Source: CAZDQL01 sp964507325 (lineage in GTDB: Bacteria; Planctomycetota; UBA1135; GCA-002686595). Taken from it: a stretch of DNA of 58,801 nt. A program made the translations under genes and the position numbers. Below, piece after piece: positions 18,344-27,172 of this stretch. The stretch lies in NCBI GenBank assembly GCA_964507325.1, contig CAZDQL010000035.1, positions 1 through 58,801 on the forward strand, written 5' to 3'. The number at the start of each line of letters is the position of its first letter. Within the stretch, counting starts at the first letter, position 1. The notes beneath the pieces are model-generated. The model worked only from the letters and a program-made list of their open reading frames with translations, did no database searches and was not told where the DNA came from.

Positions 18344-19267
18344 TCAGCCCACCAGGTAGTCGAAAACCGCCTCGAGACTGGCGTCGCTGCTCTCGATGCT
18401 CTTGATGCCCGCCTCGAGCTCCGCCACCAGAGGAGGCAGACGGCGGCAGAAGTCTTCCAGGTCGCCGGTCTCGATCAGCGCCGTCTCGCCGTCCTCCGCC
18501 AGGCGCACCGACCGGACGTGCTCGATGTCCAAGCAGGCGCGCACCAGGCGACGCGGATCTCGCGCCCGCAGGGTGACCTGCCGCGGGTGTCGCGAGAGGA
18601 GGCGGCGCACCTCGCCCACGGTCCCCTGCGCGAGCAGGCGGCCGCGGTGGATCAGGACGATCGTCTCGGTTAGGCTCTCCACCTCGTGCAGGACGTGGCT
18701 GGAGACGAGGATGCTCGTCCCCGCCGTGGCCAGGGAGCGGAAGAGCTCGATGATGTGGTGTCGGGCGACCGGGTCGAGGCCGGTGAGGGGCTCGTCGACC
18801 ACCAGGAGCTCCGGCTCGTGGGCCACCGACTGGGCCAGGCGCAGGCGCTGTCGCATCCCCTTCGAGTAGCCGCCGCAGCGACGGTCCATCGCCTCCTCCA
18901 GGCCGATGCGCTCCAGGGCGCGGACCGCCCGCGCCCCGGCCTCCCGGCGACCGTAGCCGGCGAAGCGCATGCACAGGGTCACGAACTGGCGCCCGGACAG
19001 GTGGTCGTAGAGGGCGTCCTGCTGGGGACAGAAGCCGATGCGCCGGTAGAGCGCGCGGTTGGCGAACGGGGTCAGACCCAGGACCTCCAGCGCGCCGCGG
19101 GAGGGCTTGAGCTCGCCCACCGCGAGCTTCATGAAGGTGGACTTGCCGGCGCCGTTGGGGCCGATCAGGCCCGTGATCCCCGGCGCGATCTCGACGCTGA
19201 GGTCGTTCAGGCCGACCACCTCGCCGAACCAGCGGCCCAGCTCCGAGGCGCTGATGACCGCCTTCAC
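18344..19267 (-). CDS. ABC-2 type transporter ATPase
   Basis: 307 residues. Walker A GPNGAGKST, Q loop GFCPQQDALYDHLS, a YSKGMRQRLRLAQ signature in place of LSGGQ, Walker B LLVVDEPLTGLD and switch His VSSHVLHE are all present, so it should hydrolyse ATP. The C-terminal ~100 residues are the usual extension of drug or exopolymer exporter ATPases. The GTG start overlaps the upstream permease stop (GTGA). Confidence 0.9.
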   Translation of the reverse strand: MKAVISASELGRWFGEVVGLNDLSVEIAPGITGLIGPNGAGKSTFMKLAVGELKPSRGALEVLGLTPFANRALYRRIGFCPQQDALYDHLSGRQFVTLCMRFAGYGRREAGARAVRALERIGLEEAMDRRCGGYSKGMRQRLRLAQSVAHEPELLVVDEPLTGLDPVARHHIIELFRSLATAGTSILVSSHVLHEVESLTETIVLIHRGRLLAQGTVGEVRRLLSRHPRQVTLRARDPRRLVRACLDIEHVRSVRLAEDGETALIETGDLEDFCRRLPPLVAELEAGIKSIESSDASLEAVFDYLVG

Positions 19268-20169
19268 GCCACCACCTCGAGCTTGCGCACGCGGGTGTTG
19301 ACCACCACCAGACAGGCGACGATCACCACAGCCAGGGCCAGCAGCGACTCCTCGACCCCGACCTCGCGCTCGGGCACGAGCTCGCGCCCGAAGATCTTCT
19401 CCCCGACCCGCGCGAAGTCGTCGAAGAGGTTGAAGAGCGTGAGGCGCGACTCGCTCAGCACCCTGGCCAGCGCCTTGCTCACCGCGTAGCTGCCGAAGAC
19501 CACTCCCGCCGCGCCCACCATGGCGTGGGTCTTGCGGTCGACGAGGCTCGAGACCGCCAGGACCACCAGGGCCAGGGTCCCGACCCACAGCGAGCCGAAG
19601 AGGAGCACCTGCGGGATCGTCTCCCACTCCTCGAGCAGGAAGGACCAGTCCGGGGACGAGAAGGCCGCCACGGAGCAGATGACGAGGCAGGGCACGATCA
19701 TCGCCAGGGCGCCGAAGGCGCAGGCGGCCAGGAACTTGCCCAGGACGTAGTCCCGACGGCGCAGGGGGCGCGCGAAGTAGAGCAGGTTGGCGCCAGAGCG
19801 CCGATCCTCGGCGACCAGTCCCGCGCCGTACCAGGTGATGACGATCAGCCCGAACCAGGAGGAGTTCTGCAGGAAGCTGAAGATGTTCTCGACCGTGTCC
19901 CCCAAGACCTGCTGCAGCTTGGGTCCCACCAGCACGGCGCGGGGATCCCCCGACTGCGCCGCCTCCTCCGCCAGGGCGAAGCCGAAGTGCACCCTGAAGC
20001 TGGCGATGATGCAGGCGATCGCCATCGGGGAGTAGAGCAGCAGCGCCGGCAACTTGCGCTTGAAGCCCCCCCGCACGCTCGAGCCGGCGAGCACCAGGGA
20101 GCGCAGCGGCCGGCGGCGCAGGCTGCCGGCGAAGCGGCGGTAGACCTCGGTGTGGGTGGTCGCCTTCAC
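19264..20169 (-). CDS. ABC-2 type transporter permease
   Basis: 301 residues, about six membrane helices, with the ABC-2 loop AEDRRSGANLLYFARPLRRRDYVLGK. It lies between two ATPase genes and overlaps both by four bases (GTGA junctions), so ATPase-permease-ATPase-permease are translated as one set. It may pair with the upstream ATPase or form a heteromeric exporter with the second pair. Confidence 0.85.
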   Translation of the reverse strand: MKATTHTEVYRRFAGSLRRRPLRSLVLAGSSVRGGFKRKLPALLLYSPMAIACIIASFRVHFGFALAEEAAQSGDPRAVLVGPKLQQVLGDTVENIFSFLQNSSWFGLIVITWYGAGLVAEDRRSGANLLYFARPLRRRDYVLGKFLAACAFGALAMIVPCLVICSVAAFSSPDWSFLLEEWETIPQVLLFGSLWVGTLALVVLAVSSLVDRKTHAMVGAAGVVFGSYAVSKALARVLSESRLTLFNLFDDFARVGEKIFGRELVPEREVGVEESLLALAVVIVACLVVVNTRVRKLEVVA

Positions 20170-21128
20170 AGCTCCGCCTCCGGGGATGCGGCACCGTTGC
20201 CCGACACGCCGACGGCGCGCAGGAAGACCTCCTCCAGGCTGGAGCGCACGGGCTCCAGGGCGGTGATCGCCACCCCGCAGGAGACCGCCAGGGCGAAGAG
20301 CTGGTCGGCGTCCTCGCTCCCCGCGTCCAGGTGCACCGACAGCCGGCCCGTGGACTCCGTGCCCACTTCGATCCCCGCGGCACCCAGGGCCGCCCGGAAG
20401 GCCTCGGTGTCCCCCTCGATCGACACCCGCAGGGCGAGGCCGTCGGCGCGCGTCAGCTCCTCGACCACCCCCGCTTCGACGACCCGCCCCCGGTCGAGGA
20501 CGATGGCGTGGTCGCAGGTGCGCTCCACGTCGGGCAGGAGGTGGGAGCAGAGCAGGATGTTCTTCTCCTGGTGGCGCCCCAGGTCGTCGATCAGGGTCAG
20601 CATGTGCCGGCGCCCCTTGGGATCCAAGCCGTTGGTGGGCTCGTCGAGGAGCAGCACGTCGGGGTCGTGCACCAGGGACTGGGCCAGCTTCAGGCGCTGC
20701 TTCATCCCGGTGGAGTACTGGTCGACCTTGCGGTAGCGCGCCTCCTCCAACTCGACGTAGTCCAGCACCTCGTGGGCGCGGGTCATGGCGTCCTCGCGCT
20801 TCAGTCCCGTCAGGCGCGCCAAGGTGGCCACCAGCTCGACGCCGCTCATGTCCGGCAGCAGGCAGTCCCCCTCCGGCATGTAGCCCACGGCCTGCCGCAC
20901 CCGCAGCCGATCGGCGGAGCGGCGCGGATCGCAGCCGGCGATGCGCGCTTCCCCCTCGGTGGGGATCAGCATCCCGAGCAGGAGCTTGATCAGGGTGGTC
21001 TTGCCCGCCCCGTTGGGCCCGAGCAGCCCCACCGGGCCCGAGGGCACGTCCACGGTGACCCCCCGCAGGGCTTCGACCCTTCCGTAGCGTTTGACCAGGT
21101 CGCGGATCGAGATGACGGGGGAGCTCAT
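20166..21128 (-). CDS. ABC-2 type transporter ATPase
   Basis: 320 residues. Walker A GPNGAGKTT, GYMPEGDCLLPDMSG in the Q-loop region, YSTGMKQRLKLAQ as signature, Walker B VLLLDEPTNGLD and switch CSHLLPDVE. The C-terminal regulatory part is ~110 residues. It begins 15 bases after the second phnE-like gene, so it probably shares that operon although the function differs. Confidence 0.9.
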   Translation of the reverse strand: MSSPVISIRDLVKRYGRVEALRGVTVDVPSGPVGLLGPNGAGKTTLIKLLLGMLIPTEGEARIAGCDPRRSADRLRVRQAVGYMPEGDCLLPDMSGVELVATLARLTGLKREDAMTRAHEVLDYVELEEARYRKVDQYSTGMKQRLKLAQSLVHDPDVLLLDEPTNGLDPKGRRHMLTLIDDLGRHQEKNILLCSHLLPDVERTCDHAIVLDRGRVVEAGVVEELTRADGLALRVSIEGDTEAFRAALGAAGIEVGTESTGRLSVHLDAGSEDADQLFALAVSCGVAITALEPVRSSLEEVFLRAVGVSGNGAASPEAEL

Positions 21129-21143
21129 GCTGCGGACCGGCCC

Positions 21144-22058
21144 TCAGGGGGCGCGGCGGACCCACCCCCGCGCCAGGTGTGAGGTGAGATCGCCGAGCAG
21201 CACGATGCAGACCCCGAAGCCCACGAGCAAGAGCATCTCGTCATAGAAGTGCTTCGAGCGCGCATCGGCGATCTCGTACCCCAGGGACGCGATCCCCAGC
21301 ATGCCGAGCACGGTCGCCTCCCGGACGCAGGTTTCGAAACGGTAGAAGAAGTACAAGAGGAAGCGCGGCAGGGCCAGGGGCAGCGCCGCCAGGGTGAAGA
21401 GCTGGGTCCGGCCCCCCCCGAGCATGCGCAGCGCCCTGAGAGAGCGCGGCTCCAGGTTCTCCAGGGTCTCCCCGTAGAGGCGGCCCAGGATCCCGCCGTT
21501 GTGCACCGCCAGCGCCAGGACCGCGGGCCACGCTCCGATGGGCAGAAGGCTCACCAGGAAGAAGGCCCAGACGTACTCCGGGATGGCGCGCATGGCGACG
21601 AAGGTGAAGCGGGTGAGCCCCCGCGCCAGGCGCCAGAGGGGGCAGAAGGTGTCGCTGCGACCCAGGAGGTAGGGCTCGCAGGTCGCCAGGGTGCGCGCCG
21701 CCAGGGGGCCGAGGAAGAGGGCCACCGTCCCCGCCAGGAAGATCGCCGCCACCGCGATCCAGAGGGTGGCCAGGGTGGCCTCGGCGCCGCGCTCCTGCCA
21801 GATCTCGCCCGCCCAGGCGAGGAGGCCGCCGGCGGTGACCCCCTCCTCCCGCAAGGGGAAGGGCACGGCGTCGACGGTGAGGAAGGTGCGCAGGTTGGCG
21901 AGGCGGCGGGGACTGGCGAGCTCTCCCAGGCGAATCTCCCCCGAGAGCCACGCGCCGGCCGCCAAGGCCGCCAGCAGTGCGACGCTCGCCCGCAGGAAGC
22001 GGTTCCGCGGTCGTTGGCGGCGCAAGCGCGCGACCTCGGTGGAGCGCGTTTGGGTCAC
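21144..22058 (-). CDS. Phosphonate/phosphite-type ABC permease (PhnE family)
   Basis: 304 residues, ~6 helices, with the binding-protein-dependent permease loop around LEPRSLRALRMLGGGRTQLFTLAALPLALPRFLLYFFYRFE, the PhnE form of the EAA motif. The GTG start overlaps the stop of the first PhnE-like gene. Two different PhnE permeases in a row suggest a heterodimeric channel. Confidence 0.85.
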   Translation of the reverse strand: MTQTRSTEVARLRRQRPRNRFLRASVALLAALAAGAWLSGEIRLGELASPRRLANLRTFLTVDAVPFPLREEGVTAGGLLAWAGEIWQERGAEATLATLWIAVAAIFLAGTVALFLGPLAARTLATCEPYLLGRSDTFCPLWRLARGLTRFTFVAMRAIPEYVWAFFLVSLLPIGAWPAVLALAVHNGGILGRLYGETLENLEPRSLRALRMLGGGRTQLFTLAALPLALPRFLLYFFYRFETCVREATVLGMLGIASLGYEIADARSKHFYDEMLLLVGFGVCIVLLGDLTSHLARGWVRRAP

Positions 22059-22912
22059 CGGTTCGCCCTCCGGCGCAGGAGCGCGCTCCACCCCTCGAGC
22101 AGGACCACGAGCCCTCCCAGGGCGTAGAGGCAGGTCCACACCTCGCGGAAGTGCCCCTCCCGGAAGCTCAACTGCAGGTGGTAGCCGATCGTCGGGTAGC
22201 CGAAGAAGCCCAGGACCGCCGAGGCGCGCACCGCGCATTCGAGGCGGTAGAAGGTGTAGGCGGCGAAGTCGGGGAGGGCGCGCGGGAAGAGACCGAAGAG
22301 CAGCACACCCAGGGGACGCCCGCCGAGGGCGCGCAGCGCTTCAGCGCTGTCGCGGGGGGCTTCGTCGAGCATCTCCGAGAAGACCTTGGCCAGGGTGCCG
22401 CCGTAGGGCAGTCCCACGGCGATCACCGCCGCGAAGGTGTCGAGGCCGAAGGCCGCCAGGAAGATCACCGCCCACAGCAACTCGTGCACCGAGCGCAGGA
22501 GGGCGATCCCGACGCGCACCGCCACCTGCAGGGGGCGCAGGAGTCGTCGCACGCGCTGCGCACCGGAGCCCGCGCGCCTCCACCAGGCGTCGGAGGCCAG
22601 GAACCCCAGGGGCAGGCCGAGGAGCAGCGCCACGCTCATCGCGGCGGCGGCGAAGAGCAAGGTGCGCCCGAGGGCGAGCGCGATGCGCGACAGAAAGGGC
22701 GTGGCCCCGTCCGGCACCCAGCCCTCGTAGTCGACGGCGGGGGAGAGGGCCGCGCTCAGGAAGTCCAGGGCCAGGCTGCGCCCCCCCTCCGAGGGGACCA
22801 GGCCGCGCGGGTGCAGACCGAGGGCCAGGGCTGCGACCAGGCCAGAGAGGGCCAGCCCCAGGAAGAGGGCGCCGCGACGGCCGAGCGGGAAGGGACGCCG
22901 CTCAGGGAGCAA
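22055..22912 (-). CDS. Phosphonate/phosphite-type ABC permease (PhnE family)
   Basis: 285 residues, ~6 helices, with APRDSAEALRALGGRPLGVLLFGLFPRALPDFAAYTFYRLE as the cytoplasmic coupling loop. The start appears to be TTG, overlapping the ATPase gene by 11 bases. It is the first of the two permeases. Confidence 0.83.
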   Translation of the reverse strand: MLPERRPFPLGRRGALFLGLALSGLVAALALGLHPRGLVPSEGGRSLALDFLSAALSPAVDYEGWVPDGATPFLSRIALALGRTLLFAAAAMSVALLLGLPLGFLASDAWWRRAGSGAQRVRRLLRPLQVAVRVGIALLRSVHELLWAVIFLAAFGLDTFAAVIAVGLPYGGTLAKVFSEMLDEAPRDSAEALRALGGRPLGVLLFGLFPRALPDFAAYTFYRLECAVRASAVLGFFGYPTIGYHLQLSFREGHFREVWTCLYALGGLVVLLEGWSALLRRRANR

Positions 22913-23675
22913 CTCCGCCCCCTTGACCCTCGAGGCGGTAGAGCTCGGCGAAGTCGCTCGACGAGATGGAGTCGGTGGGGGCGTCGAAGAGGATGCGCCC
23001 CTCCCGCAACCCGACCGTGCGCGGGAAGAAGTCGGTCGCCAGCTCGAGGTCGTGCAGGCTGGCTACCAAGGTCAGGCCGCGCTCCCGGGCCAGGTCGCGC
23101 AAGAGCTCCATGATCGCCCGCCCGCGGGCGGGGTCCACCGAGGCCACCGGCTCGTCCGCGAGCAGGGCGGCGGGCTCCTGGAAGAGGGCGCGGGCGATCG
23201 CCACCCGCTGGCTCTGACCGCCGGAGAGGGAGTCGGTGCGCTGGAAGAGCTTCTCGGGGATCCCGACCCGCTCGAGGAGGGCGTGGGCGCGTTCCAGGTC
23301 CCCGCTGCGGGGCCAGAGGACGGCGCGCGCCGCGCGCAGGAGACCCCGGCGCCCCAGCGCCCCCAGGATCACGTTCTGCGAGACGCGCAGGATCGGAACC
23401 AGGGAGTGGTCCTGGTGGACGAAGCCGATCCGGGCTCGCTGGCTGCGCAGCTCGGCAGCGGAGAGGCGTGCCAGGTGCGCGCCCCCCACCGCCACCCGCC
23501 CCTCCTCGGGGGTCAGCGTGCCGTTCAGCAAGCGCAAGAGAGTGGTCTTGCCGGCGCCGCTGGGTCCGACGATCGCCACCAGCTCCCCCGCGCCCACGGT
23601 CAGGTCCAACTCGCGCAGCACGACGTGCCCGTCGAGACGGACCGTCACCCCCGTGAGGTCGAAGGGGACCGCCAC
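22902..23675 (-). CDS. phnC: Phosphonate/phosphite-type ABC transporter ATPase (PhnC family)
   Basis: 257 residues. Walker A GPSGAGKTT, Q loop GFVHQDHSLVP, signature LSGGQSQRVAIARAL, Walker B ALLADEPVASVDP and switch ASLHDLELA match PhnC. The start is GTG. Three bases separate it from the phnD stop. It should energise uptake of phosphonate, phosphite or a similar oxyanion; the ligand cannot be read from the sequence. Confidence 0.85.
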   Translation of the reverse strand: MAVPFDLTGVTVRLDGHVVLRELDLTVGAGELVAIVGPSGAGKTTLLRLLNGTLTPEEGRVAVGGAHLARLSAAELRSQRARIGFVHQDHSLVPILRVSQNVILGALGRRGLLRAARAVLWPRSGDLERAHALLERVGIPEKLFQRTDSLSGGQSQRVAIARALFQEPAALLADEPVASVDPARGRAIMELLRDLARERGLTLVASLHDLELATDFFPRTVGLREGRILFDAPTDSISSSDFAELYRLEGQGGGVAP

Positions 23676-23678
23676 CGG

Positions 23679-24596
23679 CTACTCGCGCATCAGACCCACC
23701 TCGAGCATCGTCTGGCGGATCGGCAGGAAGTCCTCGTTCGACGCTGCGACGAAACCCTCGGGGCGTTGCAGCGCCTCGAGGATCTCGGGGTCGGTGATCC
23801 CGATCAGGGTCTCGCGCAAGCGCGGGAGGAAGTCGGCGCCGAAGCGCTGCTCCAGGTCGGGGTGGGCGACCCAGTGGTAGTCGGGGTAGGGGGGGGTGGT
23901 CCAGACCTTGACGCACACCTCGGGGTCGAGCTCGCCGTCGGCGACCATGCTGTCGTAGACCTTGAAGTTCAGCGCACCGCACTGCACCGTTCCCGCCTGC
24001 ACCTGCAGGGCGGTCTGGTCGTGGCTTCCGGAGAAGAGACTCGGCCGGCCGAAGAACTCCTCGGGTGTGCGTCCTGTGTGCTTCTTGATGTAGTACTCCG
24101 GCATCAAGCGCCCCGAGGTGGAACTGCGGTTGCCGAAGGTGAAGGTCTTGCCCTCCATCCCCGCGGGGAAGTCCTCACCCGGCTCGATCCCGGAGTCGAC
24201 GTGGGCGATGAAGTAGCTCACGAACTGGGGATCGATCACCCCCTGAGCCAGGGCCTGGGCGCCCGGGACCACCTCGCGCGCCTGCACGCCGGTGACCCCT
24301 CCGAACCACGCCAGATGGACGTCCCCGTTGCGGAAGGCCTGCACCGACGCTCCGTAGTCGGTGGAGGCCTTGAACACGACCGGAATGCCGAGCTCTGCGG
24401 AGAGGTAGCTCGCCACCTTGCCGTAGCGCAGGTCGAGGTCGGTCTGGTTGTCGTCGGGGATGGCACTGAAGTAGAGGGTCTCCGCGGCGTCTGGCGCCGG
24501 GGAAGGGCCGCAGGCGCCGAGGAGGGTGATGAGCAGGGGGGCGGCGCCGCGCCGCAGATGGCGAGTCGCAGTGGCGGCAGGGGTCGTGGAGGGCAT
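23679..24596 (-). CDS. phnD: Phosphate/phosphite/phosphonate-binding lipoprotein (PhnD family)
   Basis: 305 residues from the ATG; a GTG 21 bases upstream is an alternative. Lipobox LLGAC, then the PhnD pattern: LRYGKVASYLSAELGIPVVF, RNGDVHLAWFGGVTGVQA, and FTFGNRSSTSGRLMPEYYI, where the Ser/Thr cluster contacts the oxyanion in this family. It is the first gene of the phnDCEE set and so the substrate receptor. Confidence 0.87.
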   Translation of the reverse strand: MPSTTPAATATRHLRRGAAPLLITLLGACGPSPAPDAAETLYFSAIPDDNQTDLDLRYGKVASYLSAELGIPVVFKASTDYGASVQAFRNGDVHLAWFGGVTGVQAREVVPGAQALAQGVIDPQFVSYFIAHVDSGIEPGEDFPAGMEGKTFTFGNRSSTSGRLMPEYYIKKHTGRTPEEFFGRPSLFSGSHDQTALQVQAGTVQCGALNFKVYDSMVADGELDPEVCVKVWTTPPYPDYHWVAHPDLEQRFGADFLPRLRETLIGITDPEILEALQRPEGFVAASNEDFLPIRQTMLEVGLMRE

Positions 24597-24604
24597 GGGG
24601 CTTT

Positions 24605-24635
24605 CTCGAAAGTCCACCTTTGGAACGCGTTCGAG
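24605..24635. promoter_or_regulatory. Inverted repeat CTCGAA/TTCGAG enclosing palindrome GAACGCGTTC
   Basis: It lies in the 160-base region between the divergent phnD and lon genes. The inner 10-base palindrome (24623-24632) is perfect. It is a candidate operator for the phn operon; the regulator is unknown. I looked for a CIRCE element and found only ACTC-N8-GAGT, which is too short. Confidence 0.4.
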
Positions 24636-24754
24636 GGTGGGACCATAGCAAAGAGCGAAAACACTGGTGACTTACCCGCGCAGCACCCCTCCCCACTCCG
24701 CCTATTGAGTCGCGCGTCCCCGGTGCCCATACTCGCCCTCCGACCCGCCGCAGC

Positions 24755-27145
24755 ATGGCCGAAGAGACGAGCCGCCCCGAGACGGAGTCCGGACCCCCGG
24801 AGGAGTCCGGGACCCCCGAGCTGATCATCATCCCCGTGCGCAACATGGTCCTCTTCCCGGGGGTCGTGTTGCCGCTGATGATCGGTCGCGATCAGACCGT
24901 GCGCGCGGTGCGCGCCGCGGTCCAGGACCAGCTGCCGGTCGGGCTGCTCTTGCAGCACGACGAGCAGATCGAGCACCCCAAACCGAACGAGCTCTATTCG
25001 GTCGGCACCCTGGCGCAGATCGTGCGCGACTGGGAGACCCCCGACGGGCACCACCACGCCATCTGCCAGGGGGAGCGCCGCTTCCGCGTGCTCGAGTTCA
25101 CCCAGTTGGAGCCCTTCCTCAAGGCCCGGGTGGAGTTGGTCTCCCCTCCGGAGGACGCCGGCGGCGAGGCGACCACGCGCAAGATCGAGGCGCAGTTCGT
25201 GGCGCTCAAGCAGCGCGCCCACGAGGTGCTGGAGATGGCTCCCGGTGCGCCGGAGGAGATGGCCCAGGCGGTGCGCGCGGTCGAAGCTCCCGCGATGCTG
25301 GCCGACATGGTCTCGACCTTCGTCGACGTGGCTCCCTCCGACAAGCAGGAGCTGTTGGAGATCTTCGATCTCGAGCAGCGTCTCGACCGGCTGAACCACA
25401 TGCTGGGGCAATGGGCCGAGGTGCTGGAGCTCTCCCACAAGATCCGGCAGGAGACCAAGGGCACCATCGACCGCGCCCAGCGCGAGTACTTCCTGCGGGA
25501 GCAACTGCGCGCCATCCAGCGCGAGCTGGGCGAGGTGGACGACAAGGCCGAGGAGCTGGCGGACCTCTCCGAGGGGATCGAGGCCCTGGAGCTCCCGGAA
25601 GAGGCCGACCGGGAGGCGCGTAAGCAACTGCGGCGTCTGGAGCGGACCTCGGAGCAGGCGGCGGAGTACTCGATGCTGCGCACCTGGCTGGAGCTCTTCA
25701 CCGAGCTGCCCTGGAACGTCCAGACGGAGGACCAGCTGGACCTCGACCGCGCCCAGGTGATCCTGGACGAGGACCACTTCGGTCTCGAGAAGGTCAAGCG
25801 CCGCATCCTGGAGTGCCTGGCGGTGCGCAAACTGAACCCCGCGGGGCAGGGGCCGATCCTGTGCCTGGTCGGTCCGCCGGGGGTGGGCAAGACCTCCCTC
25901 GGGCGCAGTGTGGCGCGCGCCCTGGGGCGACACTTCACGCGCATCAGCCTGGGGGGCGTGCACGACGAGGGTGAGGTGCGCGGGCACCGTCGCACCTACA
26001 TCGGTGCCATGCCCGGGCGCATCCTCGAGAACTTGCGCAAGGTCGGCTCCCGCAACCCGGTCTTCATGCTGGACGAGATGGACAAGCTGGGCACCGGCGG
26101 ACTGCACGGCGATCCCGCCTCCGCCATGCTCGAGGTGTTGGATCCCGCCCAGAACAACAGCTTCACCGATAACTACCTGGGTGTGCCCTTCGACCTGTCG
26201 GCGGTGCTCTTCATCGCCACGGCGAACGTGCTCGACACCGTGCCGCGGGCGCTGCGCGACCGGCTGGAGGTGATCCACATCCCGGGCTACACCGAGGAGG
26301 AGAAGCTCGAGATCGCCCGCCGCTACCTGGTCAAGCGCCAGTTGGATGCCTGTGGTCTGACCCGCGCGCGCTGCAAGGTGGTGACCTCGGCCCTGCGGGA
26401 GATCGTGCGCCACTACACGCGCGAGGCCGGGGTGCGCAACCTGGAGCGGGAGATCGGCGCCCTCTGCCGCCACGCCGCCACCCTCTTCGCCCGCAGGCGC
26501 CGCAAGCCGCTGGTGCTCGACGCCGCCCGAGTGGAGAAGATCCTCGGACCGCGCCGCTTCGAGAACGACTCCGTGCGCCGCACCGCTCGCCCGGGGGTGG
26601 CCACGGGGCTCGCCTGGACGCCGGTGGGGGGGGAGATCCTCTTCATCGAGGCCACGCGCATGGTCGGCCGGGGCGAGCTGGTGCTGACGGGACAGCTCGG
26701 AGACGTGATGAAGGAGAGCGCCCGGGCGGCGATCAGCCTGGTCAAGTCGCGGGCGGAGGTCCTGGGTCTGGACCCCGGGCTCTTCGAGGGCTCCGATCTG
26801 CACCTGCACATCCCCGCCGGCGCCGTCCCCAAGGACGGGCCCTCGGCGGGGGTGGCGATGTTCACGGCGCTCGTGTCGCTCCTGACCGGCCGCCGCGTCA
26901 AGGGGAACGTCGCCATGACCGGCGAGATCAGCCTGCGCGGCCTGGTGTTGCCGGTGGGGGGGGTCAAGGAGAAGGTGCTCGCCGCCCGCGCGGCGGGGGT
27001 GAAGACGGTGCTGCTCCCCGCGCGCAATCGCGGGGATCTGGCGGAGATCCCCGAGCGGGCTCGCCAGAGCCTGCGCTTCGTCTGGCTGGAGGGCGTCGAG
27101 GACGCCCTCGAGGCAGCGCTCTGTCGCCGGGCGCGCTCCCGCTGA
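24755..27145 (+). CDS. lon: ATP-dependent Lon protease
   Basis: 796 residues. N-terminal LON substrate domain (ELIIIPVRNMVLFPGVVLPL), AAA+ module with Walker A GPPGVGKTS (~375) and Walker B VFMLDEMDK, then the protease domain with catalytic Ser in DGPSAGVAMF (~697) and Lys in LPVGGVKEKVL (~740). It degrades misfolded and regulatory proteins in the cytoplasm. It stands alone, divergent from phnD. Confidence 0.97.
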   Translation: MAEETSRPETESGPPEESGTPELIIIPVRNMVLFPGVVLPLMIGRDQTVRAVRAAVQDQLPVGLLLQHDEQIEHPKPNELYSVGTLAQIVRDWETPDGHHHAICQGERRFRVLEFTQLEPFLKARVELVSPPEDAGGEATTRKIEAQFVALKQRAHEVLEMAPGAPEEMAQAVRAVEAPAMLADMVSTFVDVAPSDKQELLEIFDLEQRLDRLNHMLGQWAEVLELSHKIRQETKGTIDRAQREYFLREQLRAIQRELGEVDDKAEELADLSEGIEALELPEEADREARKQLRRLERTSEQAAEYSMLRTWLELFTELPWNVQTEDQLDLDRAQVILDEDHFGLEKVKRRILECLAVRKLNPAGQGPILCLVGPPGVGKTSLGRSVARALGRHFTRISLGGVHDEGEVRGHRRTYIGAMPGRILENLRKVGSRNPVFMLDEMDKLGTGGLHGDPASAMLEVLDPAQNNSFTDNYLGVPFDLSAVLFIATANVLDTVPRALRDRLEVIHIPGYTEEEKLEIARRYLVKRQLDACGLTRARCKVVTSALREIVRHYTREAGVRNLEREIGALCRHAATLFARRRRKPLVLDAARVEKILGPRRFENDSVRRTARPGVATGLAWTPVGGEILFIEATRMVGRGELVLTGQLGDVMKESARAAISLVKSRAEVLGLDPGLFEGSDLHLHIPAGAVPKDGPSAGVAMFTALVSLLTGRRVKGNVAMTGEISLRGLVLPVGGVKEKVLAARAAGVKTVLLPARNRGDLAEIPERARQSLRFVWLEGVEDALEAALCRRARSR

Positions 27146-27172
27146 GGCGCGGGGGGCGTTGGCCCGGGTCCC

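Noticed and set aside
24690..24720. CIRCE-type heat-shock operator upstream of lon
   Set aside because: Only ACTC-N8-GAGT is found; the flanking bases of the CIRCE consensus are absent.
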